Shown: piece by piece, positions 6,591 to 13,957 of the stretch | How positions within the stretch are numbered: position 1 is the first letter of the stretch | Layout: each line of letters begins with the position of its first letter | Position numbers and translations under genes: made by a program | Source: JALOOE01 sp964423545 | Lineage (GTDB): Bacteria; Chloroflexota; Anaerolineae; CG2-30-64-16 | DNA length: 14,598 nt | Assembly (NCBI GenBank): GCA_964423545.1 | Contig: CAYRFV010000130.1 | Coordinates: forward strand, 1-14,598 | Direction: 5' to 3' | The notes under the pieces: generated by a model | The model's database searches: none | What the model saw: the letters and a program-made list of their open reading frames with translations, nothing else | What the model was told of the DNA's origin: nothing

Positions 6591-6616
6591 GAAAAAGGGC
6601 GCCTCTGTCGAAGGCA
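6591..6616 (-). terminator. weak candidate intrinsic terminator after mrpG
   Basis: Read on the minus strand just after the mrpG stop, TGCCT, a seven-base loop and AGGCG form a short stem (four Watson-Crick pairs plus one wobble). It is followed by CCC and TTTTT (plus-strand A run at 6592-6596). The stem is short and the T run interrupted, so termination is likely partial at best. It lies where the Mrp operon would be expected to end, before the thioesterase genes. Confidence 0.35.
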
Positions 6617-6621
6617 TCGAT

Positions 6622-6981
6622 CTATCGTGGGTGGTCCGTGTTGTTCTCGAGCGAGAGTTGTTCAGTAGTGACCAGATCGTCACGGACGGCGAGATGCATC
6701 GGGATGCCAATGCGGTGAGCCGCGGAGCCGATAGCGTGTGATGTCACCGGTCCGCCGATTACGAGCAGCACGATCAGGACGAGGCCTTTGGCGAAGTCGA
6801 GCGGCGTCAGCGCCACTGTGGCCAGCAGGAGCAGCACCACCCCAAACACACTGACCTTCCCGGTCGCATGCAACCGCGTGTAGACGTCCGGCATGCGGAT
6901 GAACCCCAGCACACCCAGCACCGAAAAGGCCGTGCCTACGATCACGGCGATGATAGCAATGAGTTGAAGGATGGTCTCCAT
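6622..6981 (-). CDS. mrpG: Mrp/Mnh cation/H+ antiporter subunit G
   Basis: The 119-residue protein has three predicted membrane segments (about residues 5-27, 41-60 and 65-85). The family signature appears in GVLGFIRMPDVYTRLHATGK (residues 23-42) and in the GPVTSHAIGSAAHRIG segment (about 77-92). MrpG is a small membrane subunit of the multisubunit Na+(K+)/H+ antiporter and is needed for complex activity. A hydrophilic tail of about 25 residues rich in Asp, Glu and Asn follows. The ATG at 6981 is preceded by AGGA at a short spacing. It is the last gene of the operon, 83 bases after mrpF. That gap contains no recognisable gene and is the longest within the operon. Confidence 0.93.
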   Translation of the reverse strand: METILQLIAIIAVIVGTAFSVLGVLGFIRMPDVYTRLHATGKVSVFGVVLLLLATVALTPLDFAKGLVLIVLLVIGGPVTSHAIGSAAHRIGIPMHLAVRDDLVTTEQLSLENNTDHPR

Positions 6982-7064
6982 GGATCCTGCATCGGGTTGG
7001 GCGTCAAGTAAAAGCTCAAGCGCGAATCCTGCTGACTTCTTCCGCTTAACGCATCAGCTTTCGC

Positions 7065-7340
7065 TCAAAACATCCGTTGATCTGCGATGTACTTTGCCAG
7101 CGCAATCGTACCGACGAAGCCGAGGGCGGCCAGGCCCAGCGCCACGTCGATATAGGTTGCGTTCAGCCGGATGAGCGCAACCAGCACCAGTACGGCCAAC
7201 ATCAGGGTGCCCACCAGGTCGGCGCCGATCAACCGGTCGATGACATTCTCGCCTCGCCACACCCGCCAGACGCAGACCGCGATGAGAGCGATGTGGATCG
7301 CGAGGGCGATGTTTAGCACGGGTGAAAGGATAGCGCTCAT
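7065..7340 (-). CDS. mrpF: Mrp/Mnh cation/H+ antiporter subunit F
   Basis: The 91-residue protein has three membrane helices (about residues 5-25, 36-55 and 62-82). The MrpF pattern is clear in RLIGADLVGTLMLAVLVL, between helices 1 and 2, and in YIDVALGLAALGFVGTIALA, the third helix. MrpF is homologous to a small membrane module also found in energy-converting hydrogenases and is an obligatory subunit of the antiporter. I placed the start at the ATG at 7340, which overlaps the mrpE stop as ATGA and matches the family N-terminus. A longer frame upstream would overlap mrpE heavily and is not family-like. Translation is probably coupled to mrpE. Confidence 0.93.
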   Translation of the reverse strand: MSAILSPVLNIALAIHIALIAVCVWRVWRGENVIDRLIGADLVGTLMLAVLVLVALIRLNATYIDVALGLAALGFVGTIALAKYIADQRMF

Positions 7341-7816
7341 ACGAAGATCTTGCTCAACAGCTCGCGACGCATGGACTGCGCCTGCGCCGTATACTCGGCC
7401 GAGTGCGTCGCGTCCAGGCAATGCGTATACATCACGCCTTGGTCGTCGATTCCGATCACCAGCTCGCCCGGCGTGATGGAGATCGCGTGCGCGCTGAGCG
7501 CGGAACCGAGCTCGCTGCTGCAGCCCGAGTCAATTGCGATGATGCCGGGCCGGATCGGCAGCTTCGGATCGAGCACGATCCGCGCCACACCGACGCCACT
7601 CTTGACCACGTCGCCAGCGAGAATGGCCATGTATCTCAGCAGCGCCCAGATCGCGACCGGCAGTCGGCGCAGATCGGTTGCGCTGGGCTCGGGCCGCACC
7701 AGGAGCGTCGCTGCAACAGCTACCATCGTGCCCAGTACGATGTTGCCGAACTGCAAGTTGCCGGTGAGAGCCAGGTAGAGGACCAGCAGAATAAGGATCA
7801 AGCGAGCGTAGTGCAT
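7337..7816 (-). CDS. mrpE: Mrp/Mnh cation/H+ antiporter subunit E
   Basis: The 159-residue protein has hydrophobic N-terminal helices (about residues 3-42), then WALLRYMAILAGDVVKSGVGVARIVLDPKL (about residues 57-86, quoted only in part in family alignments), the characteristic MrpE membrane-to-soluble transition. The soluble C-terminal domain contains SSELGSALSAHAISITPGEL and ends near LSKIFV. The membership is clear from this pattern and from position between mrpD and mrpF. The start is ATG at 7816; a GTG immediately before it (7819) is an equally possible start and would add one residue. It lies 28 bases downstream of mrpD and overlaps mrpF by four bases. Confidence 0.92.
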   Translation of the reverse strand: MHYARLILILLVLYLALTGNLQFGNIVLGTMVAVAATLLVRPEPSATDLRRLPVAIWALLRYMAILAGDVVKSGVGVARIVLDPKLPIRPGIIAIDSGCSSELGSALSAHAISITPGELVIGIDDQGVMYTHCLDATHSAEYTAQAQSMRRELLSKIFV

Positions 7817-7844
7817 CACAACGTTTCCCGCCTTGTTGGGTGCA

Positions 7845-9341
7845 TCACTTCATCACCGCCACGATGTATGGCCACGGGCTGGCCAGCCATCTGCTGATGC
7901 CGTTGGCCAGGCTCAGCAGCGGCTCGGCCCAGAGGCCCAGCAAGAGGCATAGGCCGATCAGGAGCGCGGGCGCCAGCAGGCGATCACCGCCAGGCTTGGC
8001 CTTGACTCCCTCTGCCGGCGGCATCCACCAGATCAGCTGAAATGCGCGCACCACATAGACCAGCGTAAGGATGCTGGCAACGCCGATCGCAGCGAGGGAG
8101 AGATAGTACTCGCCCGACACACCGCTTCTGAACAGGGCCAGTTTGCCGACGAAGCCGTTGGTGGGTGGGATGCCGGCCAGCGCCAGCCCACCCAGGAAGA
8201 ATAGCGCACCCATGGCGGGCAGCGACTTGCCCACGCCGGTGATGTGGGTGAAGGCCGCCGATTTGATCGGAGCCCGGCTGGTCACCGCACCGGCGAGCAT
8301 CAGTAGGGCCGCCTTGATCAGGCTATGGTTGACCGTCAGCACGAGCGCCGCAGCCAGCGCAGCGGGCGTGCCCCAGCCGATGCCTACCAGGATGTAGCCG
8401 ATCTGCGCAAGGGTCGAGTAGGCGAGCATGCGCTTGGCATGGTGCGCGCCCAGCGCGGTCAACCCGCCGAAGATCACGCCGGCAATGCCCAGGACGATCA
8501 ACAGCCCTCGCAGCGTGGCAGACTGCGGAACGAAGAGCAGCGTGGTCATCCGCAGAAAGCCGTACACCCCCAGCTTCACCACTACCGACGACAACATGGC
8601 ACTGATCGCCGTCGGGGCTGCCGAGTGGAAATCCGGCTGCCAGAAATGGAAGGGCACGACCGCGCTCTTGACCATGAAGAAGGCGAACATCAGCACCATC
8701 GCCATGTCGAGCAGCGGTGGCGCCGGAGCGGCGCCCTGGGCTCCTCGCAAAATGCGTTCCGCCAGGTCAGCCATGTTCAGCGTACCGTAGGAAACATACA
8801 GGCTGCCGATGGCGCTCAGCAGAAAGATTGCGGCGAACAGGCTGATTAAGAAATACTTGTATGCGGCCTCGACCCCGGTGCGGTCGTCGGAGATCGCGGT
8901 GAGGACCGCGCCGGAAGTGACCAGCAGCTCTGCGAAGACGAACAGGTTGAAGATGTCGCCCGTGAGGAATGCGCCGGTTAGCCCCGTGGTGAGAGTCAGC
9001 AGGAGGGGGAAGAATGCCGGATAGCCGACGCACTTGTCCCGGCAGCCCAGTGCGTAGATCAGCCCCGTGACCAGCACCCCCTGCGCCATCACGACCAGGG
9101 TCGCGCTCAGCAGGTCACCGACCATCGTGATGCCGAACGGCGCGGCCCAGCCTCCGAGCTGGAAAACGATGGGCCCCTGGGTCCATACAGCCCCCAGCAG
9201 TGCGACGCTGGCGACAAATGCCGTGACCAGGGCGCCGGCTGTCCATGCCCGTTGAGCACGACGATGCCGCCAGACCAGCAGGCCAACGGCCGCACCGGTC
9301 AGCGGGATGACGATGGGAAGCAGAACGAGGTGAGAGTTCAA
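7845..9341 (-). CDS. mrpD: Mrp/Mnh cation/H+ antiporter subunit D (NuoM/NuoN-like)
   Basis: The 498-residue polytopic membrane protein has about 14 helices and is homologous to the proton-pumping subunits of complex I. Key charged residues in membrane helices are present: Glu138 in FNLFVFAELL and Lys225 in FFMVKSAVVPFHFW, positions that correspond to the essential Glu and Lys known from Bacillus MrpD. A further Lys lies in the VVVKLGVYGFLRM helix. I chose the TTG start at 9341 because the family N-terminus begins there (LNSHLVLLPIVIPLTGAAVG, first residue read as Met) and AGGAAGG stands nine bases upstream. The frame remains open to 9482, but those residues are Arg-rich, overlap mrpC and look like no antiporter. 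The spacer to mrpC is 79 bases. Confidence 0.93.
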   Translation of the reverse strand: MNSHLVLLPIVIPLTGAAVGLLVWRHRRAQRAWTAGALVTAFVASVALLGAVWTQGPIVFQLGGWAAPFGITMVGDLLSATLVVMAQGVLVTGLIYALGCRDKCVGYPAFFPLLLTLTTGLTGAFLTGDIFNLFVFAELLVTSGAVLTAISDDRTGVEAAYKYFLISLFAAIFLLSAIGSLYVSYGTLNMADLAERILRGAQGAAPAPPLLDMAMVLMFAFFMVKSAVVPFHFWQPDFHSAAPTAISAMLSSVVVKLGVYGFLRMTTLLFVPQSATLRGLLIVLGIAGVIFGGLTALGAHHAKRMLAYSTLAQIGYILVGIGWGTPAALAAALVLTVNHSLIKAALLMLAGAVTSRAPIKSAAFTHITGVGKSLPAMGALFFLGGLALAGIPPTNGFVGKLALFRSGVSGEYYLSLAAIGVASILTLVYVVRAFQLIWWMPPAEGVKAKPGGDRLLAPALLIGLCLLLGLWAEPLLSLANGISRWLASPWPYIVAVMK

Positions 9342-9420
9342 AGGGCCACGCCTTCCTGATATCTCTGACGCGCGTGATGTGGTCCGTCGTTCCCCGATCG
9401 TTCCTCGTCGCAGGTTCTGC

Positions 9421-9753
9421 TCAATTCTTGAGCTCCGTGATCTCGTCCGAATCGATCGTGCCGTAGCGATCCGAGAGCACATACAGCAGCGCCAGCACTA
9501 ACGAGAAACCCGCCATGCTGATCACGATCGCGGTCAACACCAACGCCTGCGGCAGGGCATCGCTGCGCTGGCCGGTCGCGGAGGAATATGCGGCGGCGAT
9601 GCCCTGGTACGCGCCCGTGAAGAGCAGGAACAGGTTCACCGCATTCGAAACGATGATCAGCCCGATCGCTGAGCGGATCATGTTGCGCCGCAGCATCTGG
9701 AACACACCGATCCCGAACATTGCGCCGATGGCCAAGGCCTTCAGCAAATCCAT
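9421..9753 (-). CDS. mrpC: Mrp/Mnh cation/H+ antiporter subunit C (NuoK-like)
   Basis: The 110-residue protein has three membrane helices and is homologous to complex I subunit NuoK. It begins MDLLKALAIGAMFGIGVFQM; then come IRSAIGLIIVSNAVNLFLL (second helix) and the highly conserved ALPQALVLTAIVI leading into the third helix. The C-terminus is acidic (DSDEITELKN). I chose the ATG at 9753, preceded by a GGAG-containing purine run; an open frame further upstream runs into mrpA and is not family-like. It lies 47 bases after mrpA(B) and 79 bases before mrpD, in the standard Mrp gene order. Confidence 0.93.
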   Translation of the reverse strand: MDLLKALAIGAMFGIGVFQMLRRNMIRSAIGLIIVSNAVNLFLLFTGAYQGIAAAYSSATGQRSDALPQALVLTAIVISMAGFSLVLALLYVLSDRYGTIDSDEITELKN

Positions 9754-9800
9754 GGCGCCCTTCTCCCCTGGCTTTGGGTTCTGTGCATCGCTGTGTGAGC

Positions 9801-12752
9801 TTAATCCACGGGTGCGTCTTTCGGATGCCCCAGCGCGGCAAGCATCATCGAGGCGCTGCCCAACACCGTCATGCAGATGGCGACCTCGAAGATGAACGAT
9901 GTGCTGAGCGCGAAGCCCTTTGGCAGTTGAAGCCCCAACATCTTCCCGTAATCCAGGTTGGCGAGGAAGTTGCCGGTCACCGCGGCTGCTAAGGCCGCAT
10001 CCACGATCACCACCAACAGCCCGGCGCCGATCAGCCCGAACGGTTTCAGCCAAGGCAGTTTCCGGCGCGTCTCCTGATAACCGAACACGACGTACCAGAA
10101 CGCGATGGCCAGGCTGATCATGACCCCTGCCGTAAACCCGTCCCCGGCCTGGTCATGGCCGTACATCATCTGCACGGCGCCCAACACCAAGATGACCGGC
10201 AGCAGGATGCGCGCCAGGACCCGCACGAACGGCGATGGCTGCGCCCCTCCGATGCCCATGATGCCGCGGTCATGCAATGCGTCGCCCAGTCCGTGTTCGT
10301 CGGATGCAGCGCTTGCTGCATCAGGAGCACGGCGTCGTGGGAGGCTCGCCGGTCTGCTGGCTGGCGCATCTGCCGACTTGCTCCCGCGCTCCTGGGCTCC
10401 CCGCGCCGCGTAGCGCAGCAACGTGTACACTCCCAGCCCGGCCATCCCAAAAACCGCGATTTCGATCATCGTATCGAAGCCACGAAAGTCGATCACGACC
10501 GCGCCGACGATATCGGCCGCACCGGTCAACGGCTTGGCGTTGGCCTCGTAGAAGGGGGTGACGAAGCTGGCCCGCGGTCGAGTGATCAGGCTGACCAGGG
10601 TTAGGAGCATGATGGCCAATCCGGCCGCGGTCGCGATCAGGCCGTCTCGCACCAGGCCGCGGCGACTTTGCCGGGCGGTCAACTCCCAGATGCGGCTGTG
10701 CAGCTCGCGCGGCAGGTTGGTCAATGCCAGCGTCAGGATCACAACGCTTAGGATATCAACCACCACCTGAACCAGCGCAACATCGGGCGCAGGCTCCAGC
10801 ACCATGATCACCGCTACGCTGAGACCCGACGCACCCAACGCCAGGATCGCATTGAAATCGCGGCGCAAGAAGATGCTGAGACCGGCGGCCGCGGCGGCTA
10901 GCGACAGCGAGAAGACGCGGAGAATTCCCAGCTCATCCCAGGTCAAGGGTGGGATCGCCTCCGGCAGCGGGATGTGGCCGAACACCAACATGAGTGCGGT
11001 CAAACTGATGAGCATGGCTGCTAAATAGCGTCGAAGCTGGCCGGACTGGGTGCGAGTTGCCACGTGCGCAGCGCGATCCAGCCATCGCATCGTGCCGGTA
11101 TACAGCAGATTGGCGCTGATCCACTTAGGAGCGCGATGCTGCCACGATCGCACCGGGTCTCGGAGCACCCAGATCACCAGACCTAGCGAGACAGCCACGA
11201 TGCTCAAAATGAGCGGGGGAGTGACTCCGGCCCACAACGCCAGTGACACTTTCACCGTGTCGCCGTAGGCGGCGGATGCCGCGCGCGCCAGGAAGGCGGC
11301 CAGGCGTTCGGGCTCAGGTGCAAGGCCTACGGCTAACGACAAGAGCGCCGGAATGGCCGGCATCACGATCATCCAGTGTGGCGCCTCATGTGCGTGGACA
11401 GCGGGATCACGCGGACGGCCAAGGAAGGTGTCCCACACGAGGATGCCAGCCTGCGCCAGGATCAGCGCTCCCGAAAGGACTGTTGCGGCGGTCAGGAGCG
11501 CCATGCCGGCTGCAGACAGGGTAGGGTGTGTCACCGACGCCAGCAACGTCTCCTTGGCCAGGAAGCCAAACATGGGCGGCAGGCCGGCCATCGAGAGCGC
11601 AGCAACGACGGCGACGCCGAACGTCAGCGGCATGGCGCGTCGCAATCCGCCCAGCCGGCGTACATCGCGCGTGCCCGCCTCATGATCCACCATGCCGACG
11701 ACCAGGAAGAGGGAGGACTTGTACAACGCGTGTGCGGCGACACTGATCACCAACGCCTTGAATGCAGCGGCCGTATCGTTGCCGATGAGCATCACCATGA
11801 CGCCGAGCTGGCTGACAGTCGAGTACGCCAGCAACCCCTTGAGATCGGACTGCTTGAGCCCCAGATAGGCGCCCGTCAGCATGGTGACGAGTCCGAACGC
11901 GGTCAGGAGCCAGAACCAGGCATCGGTCATGCCCAGCGCCGGGTTCAAGCGCGCTAGCAGATATACGCCGGCCGTGACCATGGTCGCGGAGTGCAGATAA
12001 GCGCTGGCAGGGGTCGGCGCGGTCATGGCATCGGGCAGCCAGATATGGGCTGGCGCCTGGGCGCTCTTGGTGAACGCGCCGAACGCGATCAACCCCAGCA
12101 TCACGCCGTAGAGTGGGCTGGCGCGCAGCAGGTCGCCGCTCTCCAAAATGGTGGCAAACTCGGCGCCTCCGGCTGCACTGCTCATGAAAAGCACGCCAGC
12201 CAGCAGCGCCACGCCGCCGCCACCCGTGATAAAAAGGGACTTGAGAGCCGCTTGCCGTGCGGCCTCGTCCTTGGTCTTGTACGCAATCAGCAGGAACGAC
12301 GTGATGCTGGTCAACTCCCAGAAGACGAAGAGGGTGATCACATCGCCGGCGAGCAGCAGGCCGATCATGGCCGTCATGAACAAGAACATATACGCCAGGA
12401 AACGCCACGCGCCGCTGTCGTCTTTGAGGTAATAGCCGGAGTAGATGATCACCAGCGCGCCGATGCCGGTCACCAACAGCAGAAAGAGAGCGTTCAGGTT
12501 GTCGAAATAGAGGTTGGCCGTCATGCCCAAGGAAGGCGCCCATGCCACATGGAAGGTCAGCGGGTCGCCGTTCGCGATCGCCGGCAGCAGGCTCACGAAA
12601 AGAGCAAACGCAAGCAACGGCAGAAGCGCCAGCAGCCAGGCGCCCCTTGTCGGGGTCAGACGGTGGTTGAGGGCCCAGGCTCTGCAGCCAGCCGCAGCCA
12701 GCGCACCGGCTAGCGTCAGGACAAGCGGCAGAAGCAGAGTAGCATCCGACAT
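9801..12752 (-). CDS. mrpA: fused Mrp/Mnh cation/H+ antiporter subunits A and B
   Basis: The 983-residue membrane protein is the largest antiporter subunit. Residues 1 to about 480 are NuoL-like: Glu146 in FWELTSITSFLL, Lys229 in AFTKSAQAPAHIWLPDAM and His254 in AYLHSATMVTAGVYL are the expected helix residues for ion/proton translocation. Residues about 600-785 carry the MbhD/MbhE-like C-terminal part (VVVDILSVVILTLALTNL). A low-complexity Ala/Arg/Ser/Asp linker (788-828) then leads into a complete MrpB domain (about 840-983; YGHDQAGDGFTAGVMISLAI is diagnostic). The A-B fusion defines the group 2 operon type, which lacks a separate mrpB; none is present here. I chose the ATG at 12752 (MSDATLLLPLV) since upstream in-frame residues are polar and a -10 box overlaps them. 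First gene of the operon. Confidence 0.94.
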   Translation of the reverse strand: MSDATLLLPLVLTLAGALAAAGCRAWALNHRLTPTRGAWLLALLPLLAFALFVSLLPAIANGDPLTFHVAWAPSLGMTANLYFDNLNALFLLLVTGIGALVIIYSGYYLKDDSGAWRFLAYMFLFMTAMIGLLLAGDVITLFVFWELTSITSFLLIAYKTKDEAARQAALKSLFITGGGGVALLAGVLFMSSAAGGAEFATILESGDLLRASPLYGVMLGLIAFGAFTKSAQAPAHIWLPDAMTAPTPASAYLHSATMVTAGVYLLARLNPALGMTDAWFWLLTAFGLVTMLTGAYLGLKQSDLKGLLAYSTVSQLGVMVMLIGNDTAAAFKALVISVAAHALYKSSLFLVVGMVDHEAGTRDVRRLGGLRRAMPLTFGVAVVAALSMAGLPPMFGFLAKETLLASVTHPTLSAAGMALLTAATVLSGALILAQAGILVWDTFLGRPRDPAVHAHEAPHWMIVMPAIPALLSLAVGLAPEPERLAAFLARAASAAYGDTVKVSLALWAGVTPPLILSIVAVSLGLVIWVLRDPVRSWQHRAPKWISANLLYTGTMRWLDRAAHVATRTQSGQLRRYLAAMLISLTALMLVFGHIPLPEAIPPLTWDELGILRVFSLSLAAAAAGLSIFLRRDFNAILALGASGLSVAVIMVLEPAPDVALVQVVVDILSVVILTLALTNLPRELHSRIWELTARQSRRGLVRDGLIATAAGLAIMLLTLVSLITRPRASFVTPFYEANAKPLTGAADIVGAVVIDFRGFDTMIEIAVFGMAGLGVYTLLRYAARGAQERGSKSADAPASRPASLPRRRAPDAASAASDEHGLGDALHDRGIMGIGGAQPSPFVRVLARILLPVILVLGAVQMMYGHDQAGDGFTAGVMISLAIAFWYVVFGYQETRRKLPWLKPFGLIGAGLLVVIVDAALAAAVTGNFLANLDYGKMLGLQLPKGFALSTSFIFEVAICMTVLGSASMMLAALGHPKDAPVD

Positions 12753-12760
12753 TGCGGTCG

Positions 12761-12790
12761 ATTGTACCAGCGATGGATGGGATACGCGAA
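12761..12790 (-). promoter_or_regulatory. candidate promoter of the mrp operon, probably leaderless
   Basis: On the minus strand TACAAT (12766 down to 12761) matches the -10 consensus at five of six positions. It ends eight bases before the mrpA ATG, so transcription would begin at or within a base or two of the start codon. A weak -35 (TTCGCG, 12790-12785) stands 18 bases upstream. No Shine-Dalgarno sequence is visible before the ATG, which fits a leaderless message. Confidence 0.5.
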
Positions 12791-12810
12791 AACTGGCTGA
12801 GGGGTCTACG

Positions 12811-12972
12811 ATGTTCTGCACCGATAACCAGGCGATCGCCCCTGCTCACGGGCAGTCCCATGATCATCATGGCGATGAGCGCGCTGAGGAAGGCGCGCTC
12901 GATCCGCGCGCGTCTTGGCGTCTGATCCTCTCGACTCGCAGCAGGTCAGCTCCACCACGAGGAACGAAGTGA
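12811..12972 (+). CDS. possible small protein with a His/Asp-rich segment
   Basis: I do not recognise this ORF of 53 residues. It has an ATG preceded by GAGGGG (12799-12804) at a six-base spacing, which is a good ribosome binding site. The N-terminal half contains HGQSHDHHGDERAEE (residues 13-27), a composition seen in metal-binding loops of cation transporters. The C-terminal half is Arg/Ser-rich and runs into the repeat-like segment that follows. It is divergent from mrpA. It could be a genuine small protein, the remnant of a longer metal-related gene, or chance coding in GC-rich sequence. No convincing promoter is visible. Confidence 0.25.
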   Translation: MFCTDNQAIAPAHGQSHDHHGDERAEEGALDPRASWRLILSTRSRSAPPRGTK

Positions 12973-13030
12973 TTCTTCGGCGGCTTGACCCAGGGCGGCC
13001 CCACCCGGTGTTCCTTCGTCTTTCTCCAAC
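12945..13030. repeat. possible dispersed repeat segment, GAACGAAG/TTCTTCGG type
   Basis: This segment contains AGGAACGAAGTGATTCTTCGG (12959-12979, split as AGGAACGAAG and TGATTCTTCGG) and, near 13011-13021, TTCCTTCGTCT. It is unlike coding sequence around it and resembles noncoding interspersed elements I recall from Chloroflexota genomes. Only one copy is in the window, so the repeat status is inference. It could also be ordinary intergenic DNA. Confidence 0.25.
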
Positions 13031-13034
13031 CTAT

Positions 13035-13070
13035 CAAAAAGAGAGCAGCTCGCGCTGTTGTCGAGCTGCT
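13035..13070 (-). terminator. intrinsic terminator of the YugP-like metallopeptidase gene
   Basis: A perfect 9-bp inverted repeat, AGCAGCTCG (13044-13052) and CGAGCTGCT (13062-13070), encloses a nine-base loop. Read on the minus strand it is followed by CTC and TTTTT (plus-strand A run at 13036-13040). It sits 56 bases after the stop codon of the gene at 13127-13825, the expected position for its terminator. It also shields the mrp operon from upstream transcription on the same strand. Confidence 0.8.
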
Positions 13071-13126
13071 CCCCATCCATCACTCACTGCCCGTGGTCCT
13101 GCCAGCCACGCGCTCGGCGCCGGACG

Positions 13127-13825
13127 CTACTCTTCTTGCCGGCCCATCAGCAGAAAAACGTAGTATAGTAATGTCGATAGCGCCTGCGCTGCACCGGCCA
13201 CATAGGTCATGGCGGCCGCAGAGAGCACCGCATTCACCCCGTTGATCTCATTGCCGATCAAGATGCCGCTGGCAACCAACTGCTGCCTGGCTCGCCGGCT
13301 GGCATTGAACTCCACCGGCAACGTCACCAGGGCGAACAGCACCACAGCCGCAAATAGAGCCACGCCAAGCCAGGCCAGCGACGAACCCATTGAACCGGCC
13401 ATGAACATCCCAACCATGAAGATGATGGGCCCGATCCAGCTCCCGATCTGCACCGTCGGGACCATTGCACTGCGCAACTGGAGCGGTGCATAGCCCAGCT
13501 TGTGCTGGATCGCGTGGCCAGCTTCATGCGCGGCCACACCTGCAGACGACAGGCTCTGCCCATCGTACACGTCAGGGCTCAGCCGCAACACTCGTTTGCC
13601 CGGATCGTAGTGGTCGCTCAGAAACCCTTCGACCCGCTCGACATTGACATCGTACAGGCCGTTTTCATCCAAGATCTGCCGCGCCACCTCAGCGCCGCTG
13701 ACCCCTCGGGCAGTGCGTATCTGTGCATGGCGTCGAAATGTCGATTGCGTCTTCCACTGCGCCCACAGGCCCAAGAGAAGGGCCGGCAGGCTGAACAGCA
13801 AGTAGAGTCCCCAACCCTCCAGCAT
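13127..13825 (-). CDS. YugP-family membrane zinc metallopeptidase (COG2738)
   Basis: The 232-residue protein has the usual length and layout of the family. An N-terminal membrane helix (about residues 5-22) precedes a soluble part with the zinc site HEAGH at residues 100-104 (His100, His104, catalytic Glu101). Two hydrophobic helices follow (about 126-145 and 150-170), then EFNAS with Glu172 as the likely third zinc ligand and a final hydrophobic stretch (about 208-228). Family knowledge: predicted membrane-bound zinc-dependent protease; physiological substrates are not established. The ATG at 13825 has a near-perfect Shine-Dalgarno sequence, GAGGAGG, five bases upstream. It is likely a single-gene unit: a 132-base gap separates it from the phosphoesterase gene upstream, and a clear terminator follows. 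Confidence 0.93.
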   Translation of the reverse strand: MLEGWGLYLLFSLPALLLGLWAQWKTQSTFRRHAQIRTARGVSGAEVARQILDENGLYDVNVERVEGFLSDHYDPGKRVLRLSPDVYDGQSLSSAGVAAHEAGHAIQHKLGYAPLQLRSAMVPTVQIGSWIGPIIFMVGMFMAGSMGSSLAWLGVALFAAVVLFALVTLPVEFNASRRARQQLVASGILIGNEINGVNAVLSAAAMTYVAGAAQALSTLLYYVFLLMGRQEE

Positions 13826-13957
13826 GTTTTCCTCCTCGACAGTGCGCTTGCTTCAGCGCCATTCTGTCTCGGATTATCGGTGATGCGCAGCTTCACATCT
13901 GTAAGCGTATGTCCAAGGTTTGTTTGAGGAGTGTTTGAGGCGGAGGTCTTCACTGGT

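Larger units (their letters stand above)
12753..13126. other. 374-bp intergenic region between the mrp operon and the YugP-like gene
   Basis: This stretch, upstream of mrpA and downstream of the metallopeptidase gene, holds from left to right: the mrp promoter; a possible small plus-strand ORF (12811-12972) with a good ribosome binding site; a repeat-like segment around 12945-13030; and the intrinsic terminator of the metallopeptidase gene (13035-13070). I see no tRNA, riboswitch fold or insertion-sequence end. The interval 13071-13126 holds nothing I recognise. Confidence 0.6.

Noticed and set aside
6566..6592. T-arm-like sequence (GGTTCGATCC within a CCGG/CCGG stem) suggesting a tRNA 3' end
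   Set aside because: The stem pairs imperfectly as a T arm, there is no upstream D or anticodon arm in the 86-base gap, and no matching acceptor strand. It is better seen as a small hairpin.
6999..7008. CTTGACGCCC on the minus strand before mrpG, resembling the 18-bp repeat unit
   Set aside because: Only a half-site is present, with no palindrome, no repeat and no matching -10; a short match of this kind is expected by chance.
13873..13878. GATAAT on the minus strand upstream of the YugP-like gene as a -10 box
   Set aside because: The -10 match is good, but no acceptable -35 lies 16-18 bases upstream, so I do not list it as a promoter.
13919..13940. Direct repeat TGTTTGAGG-AG/CG between the phosphoesterase and YugP-like genes
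   Set aside because: Two short copies in a small spacer; no inverted symmetry or promoter relation to support an operator.
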